64,000 nt of DNA from Moniliophthora roreri (lineage: Eukaryota > Basidiomycota > Agaricomycetes > Agaricales > Marasmiaceae). The DNA is taken from contig LATX02000212.1 in the NCBI GenBank assembly GCA_001466705.2, positions 248,001-312,000 of the forward strand. Reading direction: 5' to 3'. Below, in pieces: positions 55,812-64,000 of this stretch. The position numbers and the translations under genes were made by a program. Under the pieces are notes generated by a model. The model had not been told where the DNA came from. It did no database searches and saw nothing but the letters and a program-made list of their open reading frames with translations. Positions within the stretch are counted from its first letter, which is position 1. Every line of letters begins with the position of its first letter.

Positions 55812-58800
55812 TCAAGCTGTTCGGGCTCTTTTATTGGCAACATCACCATCAACATCTATTGGACGCTTCTGGCCCGCATTGGCATTTGATATAGCCTCGG
55901 TCATCCGCGCATACGCTGCGCTTAATGCTTGCGGCAAGCCAAGAGCCTCTACCATTTTCTTCGCTTCCTGGATACTTGGAAGCCATTGTTGCAGGCTTAT
56001 AAGCCCTGACGGCCTAGAAATCTAGCAGCAGACAAGACATTTCAGGTGGTGCACAAAACAGAAATTCGACCAGCATACCTGCAATTTGCCTCGCTTGAGT
56101 TGCCAAGTAACACCCCATGAACGTGTCCTCTCCAGGCGTTCTTCAAAATGCTTTTTGGCTGCATCTCTGCCCTTTACAGAGATCCCCACCTTTGGTCCCC
56201 GATTCTGAGTGAAGACAGGAACCAGGAATCGATCGCAATCAGAGCATCCACAACCAACTCCCTTCAAATCTTGAGGAGAGATTCCCAGATTCGGCCCGAT
56301 GTTTGCGATCCTATTTTGCACGGCCTGCTGCAACTCTGTCCTGGTGGTACTGGAGAATAGCGGATTGCGTGCGACTTCGCCACACAGATCTGGCGTCAAT
56401 CCTTCCGGTCGACTGAGAATCTTTTTGACTGTCTCGTCCGCAAAATGAATATACGGAGCAATACGACTAACGGATGCTTCTGCTGAAGAGATTTGGATTC
56501 CATGTCGCTCCAGAAAACTTGGCAAGGCTCGGACGGCATTGTATAAACCATGCGTTGCATACTCGGGCCTTTTAGATTCCGGTGCATTCAAGCAGTTCTC
56601 CAGAACTCGAGGAACAACATCCGGATATCCAGCCTTTATACAGAGATCAAGCAGGGCGATTACTATCGAGTTCTGGGAGGGCCTCTCCTTGGTAAGGGAA
56701 GAGTAATCCGTGCTGGCTATCCTCTCTTCCAAGCACAATCGATGAATGTTTTGAAGCTTAGCTGTCAAAACATGCCCAGAAGGTTGTGCTTGACCAATGT
56801 ATGAATGAATGAGATTCATGAGATCATTGAGCGCCAGTGAACAATACTTTGTTTTAGACGCCACCTTCACCCGTTCAGGAGTCACGCTTCATGGGAAGAA
56901 AGGTCATTATGCTTTCGGCTTTCACTGAAGCGCACGAGAGGATACGTACCATTTGAGCAAAATTTCGACGGGATCGTCCAGATACTGGGCAGCCTTTTTG
57001 AGACTAGACTTCTTGTTTGCTGAGTAGTCGGAAAGGAGATGCTCAAAAGCCTGGCCGAAAAAGACCCTTGTAAGGAACTCCTTCATCCGAGGGTCCTTCT
57101 CAGCGAGCCCGTCAAATCCAGGAATGAGAGTAGTATTGAGCTGATAGACGAAGTCGAGCCTGCTGTTTTGACGAGAGCCTTCGTCCCACATACGACGGAA
57201 GACGGAGTCTAGGGCAGCCATAACGTCGTAGCGGGCGCACAGCTCCACAAGGGAGACCACGTGGGACCCCAAGGGATCTACGGTATCCGCCATGCGTTGT
57301 AGAGTATCCTGAATAACTGAGAGTAATTCAGCTTTGTTGAAGCCGGAACCATCTGGGCCATCATGTATTCGACTAAATAATGCTGTCCACACTTTCATGT
57401 CATCAGATTGTTGAACGGAGAGACGAGGCATTAACCTATGCATCCAATAAGGCCAGAATCCCAACGGCAAACAAAGAAAGCTTACCGATCACGTAGAATA
57501 TGAACAGGATTACTCTGGGATCTCAACCAGGATACGACAGCCTCGATGTCATCAACTTCTACTTTTCCAAGATTGTCAATAAAAGTAGCTATTCTCGAGT
57601 TACCCCACGCAATGATATTATCATCGGTGGTACCTGCCAGAATCTGCTTCACCAACTCATACCGAAAGCGAATGCTCAAGTCGTTGGTCACGGCCTGATC
57701 ATACCTGCAGATTGTTGAGTACATCAACAATTACCAAGAGCTCGGCCGGGAATCTCACCAGTTATTAATTTCGCTCCACTGGAAGACTTGACAACCAGCT
57801 ACCAAAGGTTCGACCCCGACTATCGTTCCGATCATCTTCCTTTCGCCGCAAAATCGAAGGACGTCGGCGAATAACTTTTCGTCACTCCACTGAATGGCAC
57901 AATTACACAAGACACTTGTAAGGCGCTTCAACTTGAAAGTATCTCCCCAGGGCAAATTCTTGCTAAGCCATTTGATGGCTAAATTGGCAATCTCTGATTC
58001 TTGTGCAGTAGGCATAGTCGAGCGTGAAATGGATAGGAGGGTGCAAGCGTACGCGACGACTTCGGTCGATGGCGAGAATTCAACTTCATCCGTATCGTTG
58101 GGAGAGATCAATAGACATCTACTACTCCACGCTACATGAGAGTTGCCATCAATCACTGGCTCAGAGACTCAAAAACTTAAGGTCTTACTTTGATTGAGTA
58201 CATGCAATCTCTGTTCAAGTACGACAATGAGTAAACAAATCTGAATACGGCATACTATCGAAAGGAACTCACGTCGTATGGCTCAATGTAGTCGTCGAAT
58301 TCGAATCGAGGTTTGCGGTCGGTAACGTCTCCATTAATAATAAGTCGACGACGCGCATCACCTGTCCTGATCTCGTACTCCCTCAATTCAGAACTCGTCA
58401 TTTTCAAAGGAAAACCATTCATCTTTGTGACATTGTCGACAGAGAAGTCTTGGTCGTTCATGTCGAGGTCATAGTCCATCTCCTCTAGTTCGACGAAGGA
58501 CTCCTCGGAACGACTGTCATCGTCTGAATCAACATCCATCTCGTTCTCTTTGTGTTTTCGGGTGTCCGAGTTGTTTCGAGGAGCCGTTTTGGGGTAACCC
58601 GACTCCATATACTTCGCTTCACCGAAATGGAGGTTGAACCCGTACGCCTTGGCCACAGGCGCAATCCGACACAACAAGATGCGGTCTATGCCTTTTAGCA
58701 AGGACACATTGAGATCTTCGACCTCAGCATCGCCATAATCTTCATTCAATAAGCAGATGAGAAGATGGGGCACCTTTTCTTCTTTATCATCCAAAGCCCG

Positions 58801-59082
58801 CCTCCAGACCTTGAACGCTCGATGAAGCTTCTCCAGCTGAGGTAGACGGTTCGGATCCACTTCAGAATCAAGTTTGACCGAAAGAGCATCCGAAAGGCCC
58901 TCCTGTGGTACCATTATTCAACTCAGTGGCGTCAAGGAAAAAAGTCGCGTTCATACCTTGATGCCGGCCACTGAGGACCCTTCCTCGATGGTTTTGTCGC
59001 TCTCGTCCGAAATTGCGGAAGTAGCAACTTGATAGCTCTCCCAATCCTCAATACTTGAAAGCACTTGTGCCAATTCCGCCAT
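55812..59082 (-). CDS. Large family A protein, intact copy A4
   Basis: Eight exons (59082-58957, 58902-58273, 58210-58189, 58131-57759, 57704-57486, 57435-56950, 56886-56079, 56021-55812) join in one frame to 957 residues; all junctions are GT-AG. The start is MAELAQVLSSIEDWESYQVA. Landmarks: KVPHLLICLLNEDYGDAEVE, LLKGIDRILLCRIAPVAKA, FNLHFGEAKYMESGYP, an acidic stretch (DVDSDDDSRSEESF), SSRCLLISPNDTDEVEF, VGCGCSDCDRFLVPVF, RSWGVTWQ, and the tail GQKRPIDVDGD with NKRARTA, NLS-like. The CGCxDC cysteines could bind a metal. It is the reference copy of the family, and the only one here with a complete N-terminal domain, clear start and no disruption. Function unknown; the possible 2OG-oxygenase relation is unproven. 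Confidence 0.85.
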
Positions 59083-59519
59083 TGTGAAAAGAACGGTTAA
59101 GGGATAAGTTAAGAGCGATCCAAAGCGTGGCAATGAACGGAACGTTCCTGGCCCGGACCCCAGAGACCGTGCTAATAAGCGAGTCGTTTCCTCAATCCAC
59201 TCCCAACACTCAACAGCATGTCTCAGCCATTGCTTTTGATTCTGAGTAGTGCCAGAAAACCAGAAAAAGGCTGGGATGAAGCTGAAAGTCATTTGATGGT
59301 CAATGTAGATGATCATGGTTTTGAGAAAAGTTCAAATCTATGTAATAAGCGCCCAGGCCCCCCAAAAAGCATGTCCACTTCAGGGCTTTGGAATCAACAA
59401 CATCTCATATAAGGAGACAGAAACACATAGCATATGGTACCTGTATGAAGCTCCAGGAAGCCGCGAAATGAAATACTGTTATCAATAAATAGAATAGGAA
59501 AAAAACGTCCAGAGCTTCT
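59083..59519. other. Spacer between A4 and laccase
   Basis: 437 bp: the A4 promoter (shared box at 59155-59168) and the laccase 3' UTR. No gene is seen. Confidence 0.45.
59155..59168 (-). promoter_or_regulatory. Shared upstream box of family A (copy A4)
   Basis: Reverse strand GGTCTCTGGGGTCC, one base different from the boxes before A1 and A3, 73 bp before the A4 ATG. Confidence 0.6.
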
Positions 59520-62029
59520 TTAAAGATCTTCGGGAGACTGAGCGTAGTAGAGAGGGCATAGTTCGTCCCAAGCAGCTGTAAACATTGACTTCAGCATAAC
59601 ACGGAGAAGTTCAGTCATCAAGTGACTTACGAGGAGGGTGAATCGTGGCATTCCACTCGTCGGTTCTCTCAGCCATGACTGCGGCGAACCCACTTTGAAA
59701 TGTGTTAGAGAATGATCTCCATATCGTTGGTACTACTCACGTTTCGAGATGCCAGTCAATGTGGCAGTGGATGAACCAGGGTCCGGGGTTGTCAGTGACG
59801 AAGCGGATAGTCACTTCATCGCCGCCCTTTCCAGAGTTGACAACATCTCGACGAACCTATAGATGCGGAAGGTTGAGAAAAGAGATTTCGAGTATACGGA
59901 TCCATGCCTACAGGGTTATTGTAGTTGTAGGTCTTGCTACCTGCCACTCGGACGACGTCGAAGGAATGCTGGACAAAGGTCATCAATTACTAGTTCGCAA
60001 AGGCAGAAGTTGGGCCTTACACCGTGCAAATGGATAGGATGCTGAGTAATCACTCGTCAGAATCGTTAAAGCACTCAGCAGTAAACAAAGCATACCTCGA
60101 AGCCTCTCTTCCCGGCACCGGTCATGGTAATCTCAATTGTCGCATTTAGAGGGAGAGGGTAGACAGATCCCGGCGGCAGTAGCTCATTAGGAGACCTTGC
60201 GCCGCTGAGAATCTGCAATAGCACAGGGAGATCTGGGTGCACGAACGCGACGTCGTTGATCATGAAATTGTCTCCAGACTATTCGTCACAATAAGCACAA
60301 TGATAGACTCTAAGAGTGCGAATACCCACATTTGAAAAGTCAAAGTTGATAGAGTGATCTACACCACCTGGGAATGGTTGTCCAGGTGCCCCGGGATTCT
60401 CAAGAGGCTATATGATCAACTTGGTGAGTGATCAATATATGAATGAATGACGAAACCAATACGAACATGAAGGTCTTGTTCCTTGAGTGTTCTTGAAGGT
60501 TCCCAGTCCTCATCTCTCGGTTCTCGGACTGGTGCACCGACGTATCGCAGGATGGCAGAGTTGATACCCTCTTTGAAATCTTTATCACCGTCGCTGGGTA
60601 AGGCTCGAATCCCTGAAGTGGTGTTAGCAAAGGAAGACAAGATATCTTCACCACCACGTACAGTAGTTGTCAATGGGTTGGTCGGCATTAAGCTTGAGTA
60701 GCAGTCAGCATCGAACTCCTCAGAAACGGGCATTGGCATACGATGTACGAATAACGCTGTCCTACAATACAAAAAGACCGATCAGTCCGTGACTGGAAAT
60801 CTGGAAAGATGGAACTTACCAGCAAAGATACGGAACGATTCGGTTTCTACCGGCTGATGGAGGATGGAGTCGGCCTCAATGACAGTCCTGTAGCGACAAT
60901 TCAGTGACATAAGGGAAGCGATACTGCATGACCTGTACCGACATCCTGTGTCTATTGATCCAGAAATGGTAGTCGGGCTGGCAAGCGACATTAACGACGC
61001 GCATGCGATATCTGAACATGAAACTGAGCCAAAGTGAAGAAACACTAGTCGGAGGGACATACCGCTTTCCCTGCTCGACTTGGATGACCGTAAGCTCTGT
61101 ACGACCATTCTTCCTAAATCTGACCGTTGCGTCCATCAACAATTCAGCTCGCCCAGATTATGTAAGGGACTCACCGTCCAAGCCCATTGATCAAGGTGGA
61201 GTCAGGTTTACTAAGAGATTCATCAGTTGTACAATCTGGACGAGCGTAGGAATAGTGACTCACGGAGAGACCAGAGTCTTCGCTTTGGCATGATACCAAT
61301 CGGCCAAAGTAATCACAGTAGACTCTGGGAATGGGTTAGTCAGTTGTCGACATGTCAACGACATACAACGCCGTACCGTCATCTACATCGTACATATCCA
61401 GGTACGGATCATTCGGGTCGTAAATCACTAGGGCGCCACGCAAACCATCACAGTACTGAGTGGCTAAATGGTGCGGTCAGATCGAGTTCTCGATGCCCGT
61501 TTTCAGGTATTCACATAGGTGAGAGTGGTACCAGAATGTACCGGTTTGATCGCGAACGGGGAACTCGTAAAGGAAGCTGTTCCCTTTAGCAATGGGGCAT
61601 TGATTGACAAAGGCTCCTCCATCAGCCCAGTTAGTCCCCCTGTGTGAGAAGCCGTGCCAATGCTGATGTAAGTGATCAGCTTCACGTACGTCAAGAACGC
61701 GTTTTCAGCTCACGATACTGGTCGACTGCAACATGGTAGGATCATCCAAATTGTTGATGACGTTGATCTTGAGAGTGTCGCCCTGTAAACGATGGATTCA
61801 ATATACCTAGACTAGCTGTGAGACGAAGAATCGACTATACCTTGTTACCGACGATGAGAGCACCGTTCAGGGTACCGCCGGCAACGATAGCAGAGCGCGA
61901 GAACCCATCAGGACTCACGACCTTATTCGATAGGACGAGGTCACCCTCAGGACCAATCACGACCGCATGAACGCTCCCTAGGAGAACAGATGCAGTCACA
62001 AAGGAGAAAAGAGACTGAAGGCGAGCCAT
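59520..62029 (-). CDS. lcc: Laccase (multicopper oxidase), secreted
   Basis: The ATG at 62029 opens [20 protein letters not shown] with a signal peptide ending near VHA-VVIGPE. The gene has roughly ten GT-AG introns and ends QSPEDL with TAA at 59520-59522. All four copper motifs are present: L1 [16 protein letters not shown]2 [20 protein letters not shown]3 HPIHLHGHSFDVV and L4 [12 protein letters not shown]. Other landmarks are [41 protein letters not shown] and [20 protein letters not shown]. Laccases oxidise phenols while reducing oxygen to water, in lignin breakdown, pigment or fruiting-body chemistry. The residue after ETG is Phe at the axial T1 position, the type linked with higher redox potential. 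The gene appears functional. Confidence 0.95.
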
Positions 62030-62090
62030 GAGAAGAGGGAGCACTTGAGAGCGAACACTGGGAATTGAGTCATGACCGCGACAATGGTGC

Positions 62091-62100
62091 ACTTATATAC
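62091..62100 (-). promoter_or_regulatory. TATA box of the laccase gene
   Basis: Reverse strand GTATATAAGT, 62-71 bp before the laccase ATG. Confidence 0.65.
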
Positions 62101-63408
62101 GCGAAAAACTTCCAAGACATTTCTCTACGGAATGTCTTGGGCCTGCGAATGCCAATATTCGGCTTTGCGAGCATCGTATGCATCGGGATGCAACGTACCT
62201 GTAATCACGGCTGTAAATGTATGAACAATTCTTGGCGGGCGACTAGGGCGACGTGAAGTGATGATACCTTGGAATTTCAATACGATGAAGATAGTAACTT
62301 GAAGGTCTACTTGGTCCTTTTGGACTTGTGAGCGAGTCTAGCACTCTACGACTTCAAAACCACACCGACTCCACAGAACAGACGTCGAAGCCTTGCTTCT
62401 TTGCTGATAGACTTCCACGGAGACCGTATACAGTCGTAATATGCCATACCTGGATAAATATCCATCAGTATGTTCGGTAGTGATGCAACGTCTGAGACAT
62501 TTACCGGTTATCACTTCGTCCTTGTTATCCGGACGAGGTTCACGAAACTGAGCGGGAAAGGCTGTAGCTTGTCAATCTGAATGTGCAGTGCCCATATAGG
62601 ACTGACAACGGCCGTCATAAGAAAGGATTCATTAAGAGCCAGATAAAGTCACATCTTCGTCTGTACAGGAAATACAGCTGAGTGGGTGTAACGAACGACA
62701 GAATAGCACACGTTACCTCTTCTGTCGAGCCCCTTTCACAATTATGATCTTCATCCAGGCCGAGTGATACCGGTGACAGCGAATGAACGGTTTCTTCAGG
62801 CACTTTGCATTACCGGGGTCGCTGATTCACCGCAACGAGCATTTTATTGGTACGTCAAAGAACAACGCAGGCGAGACAGATCCATGATGTTCCTGACGAC
62901 AATTGAAATCCTGGGGACCGATTCCAGTACAAATGGCGAAAAGTTTTTTCGACCGTATTCCGATTCTTGGTTCTATTCTCTAGAACATCGACGTCGAGAC
63001 GTTGTGGAGACGTCAACCCTGGTGCAATCGTGTACGTCAAGCCGCGAAGACGTGGGAACGGAAAAGATTCATTCTTCAAGAACGATACCTCCTGCGACAG
63101 TGGATCGGTGGATGAGGTCGGAGAAGCGTTACGAGGAAAACCGTGACGCGGTCGAGATGGCTTGCGGAACTGATCGTGAGAACGGGGACTTAGGACATTT
63201 TCAAGTCTACAGGTGAACTTAGAGTGGATTCGACAGCGAATATACTGATAAGTAACAATGGTAAAACTACAACAGAGGCATGTACGTACTAAAAATTCAA
63301 AATACATGGAGGAAAGGAAATAACGAAAACGACCATCGAAGAGACCAAAAGCTACAACCCAGATACTATATGTTATGTTCTCCCGAGAAGAGAATGACTA
63401 CAAAGAGT
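62101..63408. other. Intergenic, no gene seen
   Basis: 1.3 kb between the laccase start and the 3' end of the CBF1-like gene, both on the - strand, so it carries the laccase upstream region and the bHLH 3' UTR. Overlapping frames at 62764-63216 (+) and 62855-63307 (-) have no domain. Confidence 0.4.
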
Positions 63409-64000
63409 CTACTCAGTCCTCTGCTTCTTGCCATCTTCCTCCTTGCCCTGCTCGTTATCCTCATGTGGCCTCTTCGTTCCATTTGCCTTATTCTCCGCAG
63501 CAGGAGCTGGAGGCGGACCACTAGCACCACTCTTGAATTGTTCCAGCTCAGCCTCAGCCCTTTGTCGCAGGTTGCGCTCTTCTGTCCACATATTCCTAAC
63601 TTCTTCCAGCTGGGCTTGCAAATCACCCATCGCTTGGTCCATCAATAGCTTCTCCAACGTCCACTTTTCGATGTTTCGTGCTTCGTTCTCCTTTAAGTGG
63701 TGGATGTACTGGACTGCACGTGAGAGAATGGCACCCTTGGATTTCTCGCCTGAGCCATTAGGAACGATGCGACCGAGTTCGTTGATGCCTTCATTGATGT
63801 TGCTTCGCCGACGGCGCTCGACTTCTTTCTGTTGAATAAAAATGAGCATGGGAGAGAACATGGGTAGAGTCATGACTTACGTGATTATCTTTCCTCTGTC
63901 TCGTCCACTCATCGCTTCCCATTTGTGGGTTGTTTCTCCGTCTGCCGGTAGCCGCAGGAGCGGGTGTTGTCGTAGGCGAGTCCTTTTCTTTGCTATCAGA
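63409..64000 (-). CDS. CBF1: bHLH-leucine-zipper transcription factor, CBF1-like, 5' part outside window
   Basis: Two exons are visible: from the right edge to 63881, and 63828-63409 (stop TAG 63409-63411). The first ends RRNNPQMGSDEWTRQRKDNH. The second begins KEVERRRRSNINEGINEL, the basic region and helix 1 with the His-Glu-Arg residues that read E-box CACGTG. It continues KSKGAILSRAVQYIHHLKE (helix 2) and NIEKWTLEKLL leading into a leucine-zipper coiled coil. The C terminus is Lys/Glu-rich (EDGKKQRTE). The NIEKWTLEKLL stretch is typical of the Cbf1 group, which controls sulphur amino acid genes and centromere function in yeast. The N-terminal region is missing from the window. Confidence 0.9.

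Noticed and set aside
62764..63307. Overlapping 150-codon frames on both strands
   Set aside because: They mirror each other in the same segment and neither shows protein features or splice partners.
63428..63835. 135-codon + strand frame at the right end
   Set aside because: Antisense shadow of the bHLH-zipper exon.

Overview
The window looks like nuclear DNA of a filamentous basidiomycete, most likely a mushroom-forming Agaricomycete. Genes are dense and split by many 45-70 nt GT-AG introns with very short exons. The gene set includes a basidiomycete-type laccase, an atypical G-alpha subunit, GPI-anchored Cys-rich proteins and expanded F-box and lineage-restricted families. Species was not determined. 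All functional calls are from reading the sequence; no search was run.

Layout. 0-9 kb: two related F-box genes (one cut by the left edge) flank the elongation factor eEF1B gene, followed by a cyanamide-hydratase-type HD protein. 10-18 kb: a GPI-anchored secreted protein, a coiled-coil/proline-rich protein (family B copy 1), an APC-type permease and an F-box/LRR gene. A 324-bp hAT-type MITE with a perfect 8-bp target duplication lies at 18.06-18.38 kb. 18.5-24 kb: a hypothetical protein, a DUF202 membrane protein divergently paired with a mitochondrial TPR protein, and a conserved multi-pass membrane protein. 24-26 kb is gene-poor. 26-31.5 kb: the atypical G-alpha gene and an NHX1-type Na+/H+ exchanger, convergent. 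31.9-35 kb: a tandem pair of GPI-anchored proteins, each built from an internal duplication.

36-59 kb is the most unusual part. Four copies of one large protein family (family A: A1, A2, A3 on +, A4 on -) are interspersed with two more family B genes and a SET5-type methyltransferase. Family A proteins are about 660-960 aa. They share a CGCxDC motif, a WGV motif and a basic, nuclear-signal-like C terminus. Their N-terminal part may resemble the region that follows the catalytic core of large fungal 2OG-Fe(II) oxygenase-like proteins; this is a recollection and not tested. A1, A3 and A4 carry the same 14-bp box 63-73 bp upstream of the ATG. A2 has lost the N-terminal domain, A3 has an apparent 1-nt frameshift and two GC-AG introns, and B3 has a frameshift that detaches its proline-rich tail. 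These are signs of birth-and-death evolution.

59.5-64 kb: an intron-rich laccase with complete copper ligands, and the 3' part of a CBF1-like bHLH factor cut by the right edge.
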